The notes under the pieces: model-generated | Databases searched by the model: none | What the model saw: only the letters and a program-made list of their open reading frames with translations | Told to the model about the DNA's origin: nothing | In this document: piece by piece, positions 8,490-17,350 of the stretch | Numbering within the stretch: the stretch's first letter is position 1 | Layout: the number at the start of each line of letters is the position of its first letter | Assembly (NCBI RefSeq): GCF_030116705.1 | Contig: NZ_JAOTIK010000002.1 | Span: forward strand, 620,001-684,000 | Direction of reading: 5' to 3' | DNA: 64,000 nt | From: Streptomyces sp. ML-6 | Lineage (GTDB): Bacteria; Actinomycetota; Actinomycetes; Streptomycetales; Streptomycetaceae | Made by a program: the position numbers and the translations under genes

Positions 8490-8930
8490 GTGACGACTGA
8501 TGCCTATCTCGCCGACTGCCGCGCCCGCCTCGCCTTCGATCTCCTCTCCAACACCTGGAACGCCGTACTGATCTGGGTCCTGCGGAACGGCCCCCAGCGG
8601 CCGGGCGAACTGCGCGAGCGCATCGGGGGCATCAGCCCCAAGGTCCTGACCGAGACGCTGCGGCGGCTGGAGTTCAACGGACTGGTCGCACGCAATGCCT
8701 ATGCCGAGGTACCGCCCCGCGCCGAGTACGAGCTGACTGCTCTGGGACGGACGTTGCTCGGCCCGATCGACGCATTTGGTGCCTGGGCCTTCGAGCACGG
8801 CGATGAGGTCATGGCCGCCCAGGAACGGAACGAGCATGCCGCGGCCTCGAGCGAACCGTCCCACTCAACCCGCTCATCCCGCGCACCCCGTTCGTCCCAC
8901 CCGCGCCTCGGCTCTCTGGGCGCGGAGTAA
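8490..8930 (+). CDS. HxlR-family winged-helix transcriptional regulator
   Basis: 146 residues. The winged-helix core runs from about residue 12 to 105, with the recognition region RPGELRERIGGISPKVLTET followed by LRRLEFNGLVARNAYAEVPP, the classic HxlR pattern. The C-terminal 40 residues are Ser/Arg-rich and probably disordered. The GTG at 8490 directly faces the divergent reductase pseudogene, so the pair probably shared one operator. These regulators usually respond to redox or electrophile stress; that is family knowledge. Confidence 0.85.
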   Translation: MTTDAYLADCRARLAFDLLSNTWNAVLIWVLRNGPQRPGELRERIGGISPKVLTETLRRLEFNGLVARNAYAEVPPRAEYELTALGRTLLGPIDAFGAWAFEHGDEVMAAQERNEHAAASSEPSHSTRSSRAPRSSHPRLGSLGAE

Positions 8931-9152
8931 CTCGGTCCTTCCGAGGCTCACTCCGCAGGAAGCTTCGGGGCAGATGAGTGTCGCCCCTCTCCTCCACTCC
9001 CCCGTCTCTGCTTTCCTGCTCGTCCAAGGGGCGCCCCTTGCGCAGGCCAGGGTTGTCGAGGAGCTCTCCCATCGTTTCGGCCAATCGATGTACCCAGTTC
9101 AGGACACGATTCACATTCTGTGAATCGATCTCCCGCAGGGCAGAATCCTCCC

Positions 9153-10001
9153 ATGGCGAAGCGCACACGAAGCTTGGTACAGCCCACAAAGCCCCTGGTC
9201 AAAGCACCTGTTCGGATCGGGCCACTGGATGCCCCGGCCATTGTCGGTGAGCTCCGCCGGATGCATGAGGAAGCAGAAGATCCGTTGGTGGAACGTATGC
9301 CTGCCGATGAGGAACTCTTCGGTGCGCTGCTCTATGCGGAGAAGCAGGCGCATGCTCTGCAGGCCCGGCCGCTCGACGTCCGAAAGGCTGCGGCAATGAA
9401 ACGGGTGCAGCTGTGGGAGTTCCTCCGGGAGCAGGCGGAGGTCCATCAATCACGAGCCATCGAGGACGCGCGGAACGCGGGAGCGCAATGGGCGCAGCTC
9501 GCCCCGGCCCTGGCAGTGGTGGCCCCGAGCGCGGCCTACAACAAGGCGAAGCGGCTGAAGGCCATTGAACTCACCGATGAGACTCCTCAAGCCCGGCCGG
9601 TACGTCGTACCCCGGAGGCCGTTCTGAGAGCCGAACGCCGACTGATTCTGGAGCAGGCTGCGGAACGCCGTGCTCAGGAGGCTGCACAGAGGCGGCACCA
9701 ACTGTTGGTGCCCGTCGCCGATCGGCTGCTGAACCAGCGCGACGGACTGGTGCCGGACGAGGACGCGGAGTACTGGTTCGAGGAAATCGAGACGGTGCTG
9801 CCCAACTGTCATACGCCGCTCCAGATGGTGAGCCTCCACCGTTACCTCCAGGCGGCCGTACGGGCTCTGAGCAAGGTGGAGCAGCGAACGGCCCGCCCTG
9901 TCTCGCTCACTGAAGAGGCGCGTCTCGCGCTGTCCGCCGCTACGGAGTTCCTGAACGAGGAACGGAGCGACGAGGTCGGTTCCCCGGCGATGGGGCGTTG
10001 A
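9153..10001 (+). CDS. Hypothetical helical protein with helix-turn-helix-like segment
   Basis: About 282 residues from ATG 9153 (a GTG at 9120 would add 11). It is mostly charged helices. Residues near 110-140, NAGAQWAQLAPALAVVAPSA followed by AYNKAKRLK, look like a helix-turn-helix of a kind seen in Streptomyces accessory proteins. The region EEIETVLPNCHTPLQMVSLH is another conserved-looking helix pair. There are no membrane segments or signal peptide. It sits just upstream of the partition region, so a role in plasmid maintenance or regulation is possible but not shown. Confidence 0.6.
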   Translation: MAKRTRSLVQPTKPLVKAPVRIGPLDAPAIVGELRRMHEEAEDPLVERMPADEELFGALLYAEKQAHALQARPLDVRKAAAMKRVQLWEFLREQAEVHQSRAIEDARNAGAQWAQLAPALAVVAPSAAYNKAKRLKAIELTDETPQARPVRRTPEAVLRAERRLILEQAAERRAQEAAQRRHQLLVPVADRLLNQRDGLVPDEDAEYWFEEIETVLPNCHTPLQMVSLHRYLQAAVRALSKVEQRTARPVSLTEEARLALSAATEFLNEERSDEVGSPAMGR

Positions 10002-10235
10002 AGACGATGGGTTGCTGAAGTCCGACTCCTTGACCTTGTGGCGGTCGGCAGTGCTTCCGGCGGGTGTTGATCTGGCGCCTGACACTTGGGGGTTCCTCGT
10101 TGTGATCTTTGGGCGCAGGCGGACGACGTGGGGGCTGGACGTGGACGTGCTCCGGGCGGGTGGTGTGGCCAGCGTCGTCAACTGTGCTGCGGCCGTCGAC
10201 AAGGAGCGGGCCGCCAGGTGGTCCCTTGTGCTGGC

Positions 10236-10270
10236 GGGCGGAACCTATTACGGCGTAATAGGTTCCGCCC
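10236..10270. repeat. Palindromic site 4, extended 35-bp perfect palindrome
   Basis: The core is 10243-10263, with arms ACCTATTACG and CGTAATAGGT around G. It is extended on each side by GGGCGGA and TCCGCCC, giving 17-bp perfect arms. It lies ten bases before site 5. Confidence 0.65.
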
Positions 10271-10272
10271 GT

Positions 10273-10289
10273 CTATTACGCCGTAATAG
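10273..10289. repeat. Palindromic site 5 (parS-like)
   Basis: CTATTACG and CGTAATAG around a central C, with 8-bp arms. Its centre is 28 bases from that of site 4, so the two could be bound cooperatively. Confidence 0.65.
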
Positions 10290-10740
10290 GTTCGGCTTGA
10301 CAGGGTGGGGGCTCGTTGGTGCCCACTCGGAGAAGGACTGCTTCCGTGCCAGGCCCCATCCGGACAGAGGGACCACGATGGAGCAGTGAGCTGAAGGACC
10401 TGCTGCTAATCCGGAAGCAGCGAGGAAGCGGTACGACGCCGATATGCGGGCAACGCGCAAGGCGTTGCGAGAGATGTTCAGGGCCGATCTGCCTGACGCG
10501 CATTTCGGCCTGGGGGTCGTCATCGTCGCGAGTGATGGACGGGCTGGGTCTAGGAGCTGGCTGCGGAGGTCGGCGACACCCCCTGCTCTGCGCGTCTTCG
10601 TACGACGGCCGAAGCGCAGCTCCGCGCGATCGTTCTTGCTGCCGCGGGGCCCGGCCGGTCCGATTCATCGTTCGGCGTTCGGCGTTCACTGTTCGTCGGG
10701 AAGGGGAGATCGGCTGGGTGGGAGGGGGATCCCTGCCTGG

Positions 10741-10757
10741 CTATTACGCCGTAATAG
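10741..10757. repeat. Palindromic site 6 (parS-like)
   Basis: CTATTACG and CGTAATAG around a central C. It lies about 125 bases before the parA start and may also act as an operator. Confidence 0.65.
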
Positions 10758-10777
10758 GGAAGGGGAGCCCGGCCGAG

Positions 10778-10794
10778 CTATTACGGCGTAATAG
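10778..10794. repeat. Palindromic site 7 (parS-like)
   Basis: CTATTACG and CGTAATAG around a central G. It is the site closest to parA, and its centre is 37 bases from that of site 6. Confidence 0.65.
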
Positions 10795-10879
10795 GGGAGC
10801 GGGTCCTGACGCCCCAACAAGTTGTGCAAACTAACGTGTCGGTGCAGCAAATGACCCAAGGCGTTAGTAAGGTAGCGTC

Positions 10880-12148
10880 ATGAGTATGCCATCCACCTCG
10901 AGCGACCGAGTGAAAGTCGTCTCCAAGCTGCCGGGATGGCTCCGGCAGAACCTCAAGGTCAGAACCGCGCAGCTAGGGATCGAGATCCAGACCGCGGTCG
11001 AGCAGGGAATCGCCGCCTGGGTCGGGCTCGCGTCGGCGACGACCGCGGTCGACACCGCGGGAGCCGAGTCCTACTCCACCTTCCTTCCTCCGGCTCAGTG
11101 GGAGGAGTTCAGGGGCATCGCCGAGGACCGTCGGGTTTCCCTCATCCAGGGGCTCGCCCAGTCCGTGCAGCTCTGGCTCGACACCAACCCGGCTCCCGAC
11201 GTGAAGCGGCCCGACATCACCCGCCGCATCGTGGTGTGCAACCAGAAGGGTGGTGTCGGCAAGACGGCCATCACGGCAGGGGTGGGGGAGGCCCTGGCCG
11301 AGGACTCCAACACCCTGCACCCTGTCCGTGTCGCCAAGGCCCTGGCCACCGCTCTGCGTGCCGGCGAGGCGGACGGTGGCACGGCGGGGGCGGGCAGTGC
11401 CGATCCGCTCGACATCGAGAAGCTTCCCGGCCTCGGACTCCGCGTCCTCCTGGTGGACTTCGACCCCCAGTGCCACCTGACCAACCAGCTGGGGGCCGCC
11501 CCTCTGGCCATGAACGGTGACAGCCTCACCAATCACATGGCGGGCGACCCGAAGGGCGACCTGCGGGATCTGATCGTTTCCGTCGACGAGGAGCATTTCG
11601 GCGGCCGGCTGCATCTGCTGCCCGCCTGCCACGACGCCTTCCTCCTCGACGTCCGGCTGTCGGCGGTGCGGGCCCGTGAGGCGGCTCTGGAGCGTGCCTT
11701 GCTGCCGCTGGAAGCCGATTACGACGTCATTCTTGTGGACTGCCCGCCCAGCCTCGGCCTCAGCATGGATGCCGCCGCGTACTACGGGCGACGTCGTGAC
11801 GGTGAGCGGCCCGGCCAGTCCGGAGCCCTCATCGTCGTCCAGGCCGAGGACAGCTCCGCCGACGCCTATGACCTGCTCACCAACCAGATCGAGGACCTTC
11901 GCGGCGACCTCGGTCTCGACATCGACTACTTGGGCATCGTGGTCAACCTGTACGACGGTCGTCGCGGATACATCGCGACCTCGTCGCTCCAGGGCTGGAT
12001 CGACATAAAGGATCCACGGGTCGTCGGCCTCATCAACGACCTCAAGGAACAGAAGGAAGCCGTGCGGATGAAGCAGCCGCTGCTGAGTTACGCGCCGACT
12101 TCGCAGCAGGCCGTAGGCATGCGTGCGCTCACCCGGGAGATCTCATGA
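10880..12148 (+). CDS. parA: ParA-family partition ATPase with N-terminal ribbon-helix-helix-like region
   Basis: 422 residues. The P-loop ATPase begins near residue 115: RRIVVCNQKGGVGKTAITAG carries the deviant Walker A KGGVGKT, LRVLLVDFDPQCHLTNQLG is the second motif, and YDVILVDCPPSLGLSMDAAA is Walker B. About 45 extra residues lie between Walker A and the DFDPQ motif. The first 105 residues contain two segments of ribbon-helix-helix pattern, VVSKLPGWLRQNLKVRTAQL and TFLPPAQWEEFRGIAEDRRV. ParA positions plasmid or chromosome centromeres by ATP-dependent nucleoid binding. The stop overlaps the parB start as ATGA. ATG 10880 has an AAGG upstream, and ATG 10886 is an alternative. Confidence 0.9.
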   Translation: MSMPSTSSDRVKVVSKLPGWLRQNLKVRTAQLGIEIQTAVEQGIAAWVGLASATTAVDTAGAESYSTFLPPAQWEEFRGIAEDRRVSLIQGLAQSVQLWLDTNPAPDVKRPDITRRIVVCNQKGGVGKTAITAGVGEALAEDSNTLHPVRVAKALATALRAGEADGGTAGAGSADPLDIEKLPGLGLRVLLVDFDPQCHLTNQLGAAPLAMNGDSLTNHMAGDPKGDLRDLIVSVDEEHFGGRLHLLPACHDAFLLDVRLSAVRAREAALERALLPLEADYDVILVDCPPSLGLSMDAAAYYGRRRDGERPGQSGALIVVQAEDSSADAYDLLTNQIEDLRGDLGLDIDYLGIVVNLYDGRRGYIATSSLQGWIDIKDPRVVGLINDLKEQKEAVRMKQPLLSYAPTSQQAVGMRALTREIS

Positions 12149-13434
12149 GCAAGGCGGATCAGCTCGGAGCCGGACGGTTCGGAGGTGGTGCCCGGCCGGT
12201 CAGCGCGCGCCGTGCTGCCATCGGTGCCGCCACCGGTGTACCGACCGAACGGGTCGCCCCGCCGACCCGGCTGCCGGTCACACGCATCAACTCCAACCCC
12301 GACAACCCGCGCACCACACTCGGAGATCTGACCGAACTTGCGGGCAGCCTCGCGGAGCACGGTCAGAAGCAGGCCATCACGGTCATGAACCGCGATGCCT
12401 ATGTCAGGGCCAACCCCGAACGCGAGCGCGACCTAGACCCTGACACGACTCATGTCGTGGTGGACGGCAGCAGCCGCCTGGCTGCTGCCCGCGAAGCCGG
12501 TCTCACCCATCTGAACGTGATGGTCGACGACGAACAGGGGAGTGACGGTGATGCCATCCTGGAGTCCGCGCTCGTCGCGAACGTCCACCGCAACGACCTG
12601 GACCCGCTGGACGAGGCGCGGGCCCTGCAGCGGCTGCTGGCCATTCATGGATCGCAGGTCAAGCTCGCCAAGCGCCTTCGTAAATCGCAGGGTTGGGTAT
12701 CGCAGCGGCTCGCCCTGCTCAATCTGACCCCCGAACTTCAGGCTGTCGTGGGAGAAGAACCCGTCGAGCTGTTGCGTACCGTCGCCAAGCAGCCGCACGA
12801 CCGCCAGGAAGCCGCGCTTGAGGAACTGAAGGCGGAACGGGCCCGCAAGGAAGAGGAACGGGCAGCGGCCGCCGCGGTCCCGGCCCCCGCGCCGGCCCCG
12901 GCACCGGCCCCCGTCCTGCCGCCGGAGGAAGCTCGGGAACCCGCAGCTCCGGAACCCGCAACTTCAGCCCCTGCGGCTTCAGACCCTGAGGCTTCAGGCC
13001 CTGTGGCTCCGGTGTCGGCATTGGTGGCGGCGGTGGTGCCGGAATCGGCCCCTGCCCCATCTCCGGTTCCAGTACCAGCCCCCGCCCAGGCAGCCGCCCC
13101 GGTCGTTCCCACCTCCACCCACTCGGCGCCAGTTCCGGCTCCTGCTTCGGCTGCGGCGGCGGCCAAGTCCGAAGCAGGGGAGGGGCTTCGCGCTTCGCAG
13201 CCCGAGAGTGTGTCGGAGCGGGGAGAGTCCTCCGTACCGGAGCCCCGGTCCGACAGCGCGTCGCCCACCGCCGAAGCGGGCTCGGGCGAGTCCACGTCTT
13301 CCGCGTCCCGGCCGCTGCCGTATGACGACGGCGCTTTCATCGCCCGGCATTTGATCCACAAGATGGGAGAGGCCGAGTTCGACCGGATGTTGGACATCCT
13401 CAACACCCATAGGCGCGAGCGGGCGACCTCGTAA
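12145..13434 (+). CDS. parB: ParB-family partition protein
   Basis: 429 residues. The N-terminal ParB/Srx domain includes LPVTRINSNPDNPRTTLGDL, the DGSSRLAAAREAG box and LVANVHRNDLDPLDEARAL. The helix-turn-helix follows (SQVKLAKRLRKSQGWVSQRL, about residues 170-190). A long Ala/Pro-rich linker (about 235-390) leads to a C-terminal helical segment FIARHLIHKMGEAEFDRMLD that may dimerise. ParB binds parS sites and stimulates ParA. Expected targets are the seven TATTACG palindromes upstream of parA. The linker is unusually long for chromosomal ParB, and the parAB unit is plasmid-like. Confidence 0.9.
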   Translation: MSKADQLGAGRFGGGARPVSARRAAIGAATGVPTERVAPPTRLPVTRINSNPDNPRTTLGDLTELAGSLAEHGQKQAITVMNRDAYVRANPERERDLDPDTTHVVVDGSSRLAAAREAGLTHLNVMVDDEQGSDGDAILESALVANVHRNDLDPLDEARALQRLLAIHGSQVKLAKRLRKSQGWVSQRLALLNLTPELQAVVGEEPVELLRTVAKQPHDRQEAALEELKAERARKEEERAAAAAVPAPAPAPAPAPVLPPEEAREPAAPEPATSAPAASDPEASGPVAPVSALVAAVVPESAPAPSPVPVPAPAQAAAPVVPTSTHSAPVPAPASAAAAAKSEAGEGLRASQPESVSERGESSVPEPRSDSASPTAEAGSGESTSSASRPLPYDDGAFIARHLIHKMGEAEFDRMLDILNTHRRERATS

Positions 13435-13467
13435 CGGAAGAAGCAGCCGACGGGCCTTGGCCGGCCC

Positions 13468-13532
13468 AGAACGTCCCACGGGGCGTATCCCGTCACCATG
13501 ATGTGTGCGGGATACGCCCCGTGGGACGTTCT
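13468..13532. terminator. Long perfect hairpin after parB
   Basis: Perfect inverted arms of 25 bp (13468-13492 and 13508-13532) around a 15-base loop, 34 bases after the parB stop. It has no T-run. A stem this strong would stop transcription from parAB, and perhaps from the other side, but it could also be a protein-binding site. Confidence 0.65.
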
Positions 13533-13861
13533 TCATGCCCTACTCGAACAGTTCGATTCTTCGCTCAGAACGATTCTCCGGGGAAAGGCCGATTGGGGGT
13601 GGCGGGCTCTTCTCGGGAAAAAGAGGCTCCTGAAGTGTCGATCGGGGGATTCGACCTCGGCTTCGCTTCCCCGTCCCGCTCGGCGCCCTCCATTAGGGTC
13701 ACCTGTTTGAATGGTGACGGCTTGCGTTATGATGAATGCATCACTGCTTTAAGGGGTGACATGTTGCATGCTCGCGCGGACGCGGAGCGTTGCGGGCAGG
13801 AACGGCTTTCCTGTCCGCATCCCTCGTGCGAGTCTGTGGGAACGACGAGGAAGGGTGATGT
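13533..13861. other. Region between parB and msrA, no convincing gene
   Basis: About 330 bases. Open frames here are short. A possible 34-codon frame from about 13762 ends at the msrA start but has no recognisable product. A lower-G+C patch near 13705-13745 may hold the msrA promoter. Confidence 0.3.
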
Positions 13862-13864
13862 GTG

Positions 13865-14377
13865 ATGAGCGGGACCGAGGAAAGGGCGCTGCTGGCCGGC
13901 GGCTGCTTCTGGGGCATGCAGGAGCTGATCCGGACGTTCCCGGGCGTCCTGACCACACGGGTGGGATACAGCGGCGGTGACGTGGAGAAGCCGACGTACC
14001 GCAACCACGGCACCCACGCCGAGGCGATAGAGATCACCTTCGACCCGACCCGGACCGACTACCGGACCGTTCTGGAGTACTTCTTCCAGATCCACGACCC
14101 CACCACGAAGAACCGGCAGGGCAACGACGTGGGGCTCAGCTACCGGTCCGCCATCTTCTACCTCGACGACGAGCAGAAGCGCGTGGCGGAGGAGACCATC
14201 GCGGACGTCGACGCATCCGGGCTGTGGCCGGGCCCCGTGGTGACCGAGGTCGTTCCGGCAGGGGCCTTCTGGGAGGCCGAGCCCGAGCACCAGGACTACC
14301 TCCAGCGCTACCCGAACGGCTACACCTGCCACTTCGTGCGCCCCGGCTGGCGGCTGCCCAGGCGCGCGCAGTCCTGA
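13865..14377 (+). CDS. msrA: Peptide methionine sulfoxide reductase MsrA
   Basis: 170 residues with the catalytic GGCFWG motif at about residues 13-18, followed by [20 protein letters not shown], the MsrA signature. [20 protein letters not shown] and a C-terminal [18 protein letters not shown] also match. It reduces methionine-S-sulfoxide in oxidised proteins in the cytosol. ATG 13865 follows GAAGGG; GTG 13862 immediately before it is an alternative. No second recycling cysteine pair is obvious in the C-terminus. It is monocistronic, with a hairpin directly after. Confidence 0.93.
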   Translation: MSGTEERALLAGGCFWGMQELIRTFPGVLTTRVGYSGGDVEKPTYRNHGTHAEAIEITFDPTRTDYRTVLEYFFQIHDPTTKNRQGNDVGLSYRSAIFYLDDEQKRVAEETIADVDASGLWPGPVVTEVVPAGAFWEAEPEHQDYLQRYPNGYTCHFVRPGWRLPRRAQS

Positions 14378-14404
14378 GCCCGGGCACGCACGGCCTTCCG
14401 AAAC

Positions 14405-14426
14405 GGGGCCGGGTCTTCCCGGCCCC
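14405..14426. terminator. Hairpin between convergent msrA and GNAT genes
   Basis: GGGGCCGGG and CCCGGCCCC with a TCTT loop, placed between two convergent stop codons. It probably serves both directions. Confidence 0.6.
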
Positions 14427-14443
14427 GGGCGGCCCGGCCGGGC

Positions 14444-14959
14444 TCAGCCCTCCGAGTCCATGAATCCCAGCCTGCGGTTCATGGCTATCGCGTTCGCGTT
14501 CGCCGGGTGGTGGAAAGTCCGCACCCTGTCTGCTCCGGACCCCCTGGCGAAGCCCATCCCGAAGGTCTTCATGGCGATCGAGATGCCCCGGCCCCGGTAG
14601 CCGGCCCGTACGCCGGTCATCTCATTGAAGACGAAATCTCCGTGGTTCGACGTCGCCGCCATGCCGATCCAGGTGTCCCCGTCCATGGCGATCACGACGC
14701 CCCGGGGGTCGTACGCGGCAGCCTCGAAGCGCAGCTCGACGTACTTCTCGAACGAGTAGAACTCACCGCGCTCCGGGATGTCGGCGGAGCATTCCTTGTT
14801 CAGTTCGTACAGCGCGCGACGGTGTTCCGGCGTGTCTCCCAGTTCGTCGAGGGTGGCCAACCGGATGCCTTCCGCGCGGCACCGGGTCACGTACTCCTCG
14901 AAGTGGGTCGCATCGAACGAGTCGATGTCCAGTTCCAGCTTCACCCAGTGATCGGCCAT
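14444..14959 (-). CDS. GNAT-family N-acetyltransferase
   Basis: 171 residues from ATG 14959, which has a strong ribosome binding site (GGAGGGGAAACAGC before ATG). The acetyl-CoA-binding motif is RAGYRGRGISIAMKTFGM near residue 125, and it is followed by a typical HHPANANAIAMNRRLGFM terminus. The substrate is unknown. Small GNATs of this type act on small molecules such as drugs or amino acids. It is convergent with msrA and upstream of nothing on its strand. Confidence 0.85.
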   Translation of the reverse strand: MADHWVKLELDIDSFDATHFEEYVTRCRAEGIRLATLDELGDTPEHRRALYELNKECSADIPERGEFYSFEKYVELRFEAAAYDPRGVVIAMDGDTWIGMAATSNHGDFVFNEMTGVRAGYRGRGISIAMKTFGMGFARGSGADRVRTFHHPANANAIAMNRRLGFMDSEG

Positions 14960-15127
14960 GCTGTTTCCCCTCCCGTGCACGACAAGCGCCGTGGAGCAAG
15001 TAAGCGCTGTGCGGCCATTGTTGTGCGGCAAGCACTGTACGGCCACTGCTGGGCGGCAAGCTCCGTACGACCGATCTCGCCCGCCCCGTCCTGCTGGCCG
15101 ACCGATGCAAAAGGAAGACCGCCGCAG

Positions 15128-16375
15128 TCAGCCGCGGAGCGCCCGCCGCGAGGTCAGGCAGAGCCCGACGAGCAGTTGGAGCGCGGCGAGCACGAGCAGG
15201 ACGACGAGCGGAACGGTCCAGGCCCCGGTGGCCGAGCGCACCAGTCCGATGCCGAAGGGGCCGGCCGAGGCCAGCAGGTAACCGGTGCTCTGGGAGAAGG
15301 TCGAGAGCGCCGCGGTCTCCTGCGGGCTCCGGCCACTGGTGCCGATGATGGCCAGGACCAGGGGGAAGGCCCCCAGCCCGAGACCGGTCAGCACGGCCCA
15401 GAGCGCGGGCAGGGCCAGCGGCGCGCCCAGCAGGCCCAGATATCCGGCCATCAGCGAGACGCCGACCACGCAGAAGGCCAGTCGCAGCCGCGGCGCGGTC
15501 CGGGTGAGCGGCATCAGGGCGAACGTGGAGGGCACTCCGACGAGCAGGGCCAGACCCAGCATGGCCCCGGCCCGGTCGGAGCTCAGCCCGTGGTCGGTCA
15601 GGACGGTCGGAAGCCATCCCATGACCGCGTAACTGCTGAGCGACTGCAGGGCGAAGAACGCGGTCACGAGCAGCCCGAACCGGGTGCGCCCGACGGCCAG
15701 GGCCGAGACAGGGGCCGCTCCGCTGTCGGCGCGCCGTGCCGAGGCCCGCCAGGAGCCCGGCCGCAGTGCCCACACCGCGAGGGCCAGCAGGGCGGGCAGG
15801 GCCCAGGCGGCCAGGCCCAGGGAGGGCTGCCCCGCGAGGTCCGCGACCGGCACCGCCACCGCTGCGGCGAGGGCCGAGCCGAGCGCCATCGCGGTCGTGT
15901 ACACCCCGGTCAGTAGTGCGACGCGGCCGGGAAAGTGTGCCTTGACCACGGCGGGCAGCAGGACGTTGCACAGGGCCAGTCCGGCCGAGCCCAGCAACGT
16001 GCCGGCCAGGAGCGCCCACGTCTGAGGGACAGCGCGGACGGCGAGTCCGGCGCAGAGCGCCGCCAGGGCCAGGAGGACGGCCGGTTCGGTCCCCATCCTG
16101 CGGGCCAGCAGGGCGCCGGTCGCGCCCACGGCCGCGAAGCACAGGGTCGGCAGGGTCGGTACGAGGGACGTGACGAGCGGGCCGAAGCCCAGTTGGTCCC
16201 GGAGCTGTTCCAGCAATGCGGAGGAACTGCTGATGGCCTGTCGCAGGTTGAAGGCGATCAGCACGATTCCGACGGCGGTCAGCCAGGCGGCCCGGGCGCG
16301 GGAGACGACAGGACGGACAGTGGCGGTGGGGGAGTGGGAACGGGAGCGAGAGTGAGAGCGGTGAGTCGGTAGCAT
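15128..16375 (-). CDS. MFS transporter, CynX/NimT type
   Basis: 415 residues and about 12 hydrophobic segments. The first helix region WLTAVGIVLIAFNLRQAISS is typical of the CynX/NimT (cyanate or 2-nitroimidazole) group, as are LVPTLPTLCFAAVGATGALL and FFALQSLSSYAVMGWLPTVL. It probably exports or imports a small organic anion or drug. It is divergent from a GntR regulator with a short shared promoter, a standard arrangement for this group. The N-terminal 25 residues are Ser/Arg/His-rich and precede the first membrane helix. Confidence 0.85.
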   Translation of the reverse strand: MLPTHRSHSRSRSHSPTATVRPVVSRARAAWLTAVGIVLIAFNLRQAISSSSALLEQLRDQLGFGPLVTSLVPTLPTLCFAAVGATGALLARRMGTEPAVLLALAALCAGLAVRAVPQTWALLAGTLLGSAGLALCNVLLPAVVKAHFPGRVALLTGVYTTAMALGSALAAAVAVPVADLAGQPSLGLAAWALPALLALAVWALRPGSWRASARRADSGAAPVSALAVGRTRFGLLVTAFFALQSLSSYAVMGWLPTVLTDHGLSSDRAGAMLGLALLVGVPSTFALMPLTRTAPRLRLAFCVVGVSLMAGYLGLLGAPLALPALWAVLTGLGLGAFPLVLAIIGTSGRSPQETAALSTFSQSTGYLLASAGPFGIGLVRSATGAWTVPLVVLLVLAALQLLVGLCLTSRRALRG

Positions 16376-16532
16376 GCCAGAAAACATAAAACGTCTGACC
16401 TTTAACGTCCAATCTTTAGCAGTAGGATCGGTGGTGAACGCCCGCATTCGTCTCCCGCGCTGCCAGGCTGGTACTCGTACTCGTGCTTGTGCTGGTTGGC
16501 CCCGTGCACGCAGCCCGTCAGGAAGGACTTCC

Positions 16533-17231
16533 GTGGCTCTCGCCTCCGCCCGTCGCTCGGTACTGGTCGACGATGTCATCCAGCGGCTGCGCGCCGAGAT
16601 CACCTCCGGGAGGTGGCCGGTGGGGCACCGCATCCCGACCGAGACGGCGCTCATCGAACAACTCGGCATCGCCCGCGGCACCCTGCGCGAGGCGACCCGA
16701 GCCCTCATCCATGCCGGGCTCCTCCAGGCGCGGCAGGGCGACGGCACCTATGTGCGGGCCACCAGCGAGCTGTCCGGCGCCATCCAGCGCCTCGACAGCG
16801 AACTGGGCGACGTGCTCGAAGTCCGCCAGGCCCTGGACGCGCAGGCCGCCCGGTTGGCCGCCGCCCGCATCCGCCCTGACGAACTCGCCCACCTCGACGA
16901 ACTGCTCGCCCGACGGGCCGCCGCCTGGCAGGACCGCGACCGCGATGCCTGGGTCGAGGCCGACTACGCCTTCCACCAGGGCGTCGCCACCGGCAGCGGG
17001 AACACCCTGCTGGACAACCTCTACACCGCTCTCGGCCCGGCCCTGCGCCGCTCGGCCTCCGCCCACTGGGACGCGGATGGATTCGACGGCGCGGACCACC
17101 GGGGACACGAGGAGCTCCTCGCCGCCCTGCGCGCGGGGGACGTCACCGGGGCCGCCCGCAGCGCCACCGCCAACATCGACGCCACCGAGGACTGGCGCGG
17201 GGCCGCACCGCCGCCTCCGGCCGCGGACTGA
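16533..17231 (+). CDS. GntR-family regulator (FadR/FCD subfamily)
   Basis: 232 residues from GTG 16533, which is preceded by AGGAAGGA; the upstream in-frame sequence is not protein-like. The winged helix at residues 10-75 (VDDVIQRLRAEITSGRWPVG, RIPTETALIEQLGIARGTLR) is followed by an all-helical FCD domain with LEVRQALDAQAARLAAARIR, YAFHQGVATGSGNTLLDNLY and a metal-site-like HRGHEELLAALRAGD. It most likely represses the divergent CynX-type transporter in response to its substrate. Confidence 0.85.
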   Translation: MALASARRSVLVDDVIQRLRAEITSGRWPVGHRIPTETALIEQLGIARGTLREATRALIHAGLLQARQGDGTYVRATSELSGAIQRLDSELGDVLEVRQALDAQAARLAAARIRPDELAHLDELLARRAAAWQDRDRDAWVEADYAFHQGVATGSGNTLLDNLYTALGPALRRSASAHWDADGFDGADHRGHEELLAALRAGDVTGAARSATANIDATEDWRGAAPPPPAAD

Positions 17232-17350
17232 GACCGAGACTGGGGTTCCGCCACCCGCCGTTACGACATCACGGATACTCACCGAGCGGGGCACACTCGC
17301 CGTCCGGAGAACCACCCGCCGTCCGGAGAACGACCCGAAGGAGCGATGGT

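Larger units (their letters stand above)
10002..10879. other. Gene-poor region upstream of parA carrying four palindromic sites
   Basis: About 880 bases with no convincing gene. Short open frames here run straight through the palindromes and lack ribosome binding sites. The region carries sites 4-7 of the TATTACG palindrome family and the parA promoter. It is the best candidate for a centromere-like locus. Confidence 0.55.

Noticed and set aside
10012..10389. Open frame through palindromic sites 4 and 5
   Set aside because: It reads through perfect palindromes and has no recognisable product. The region fits a centromere-like locus better.
13503..13865. Open frame between parB and msrA
   Set aside because: It starts inside the long hairpin, has atypical composition and matches no family.
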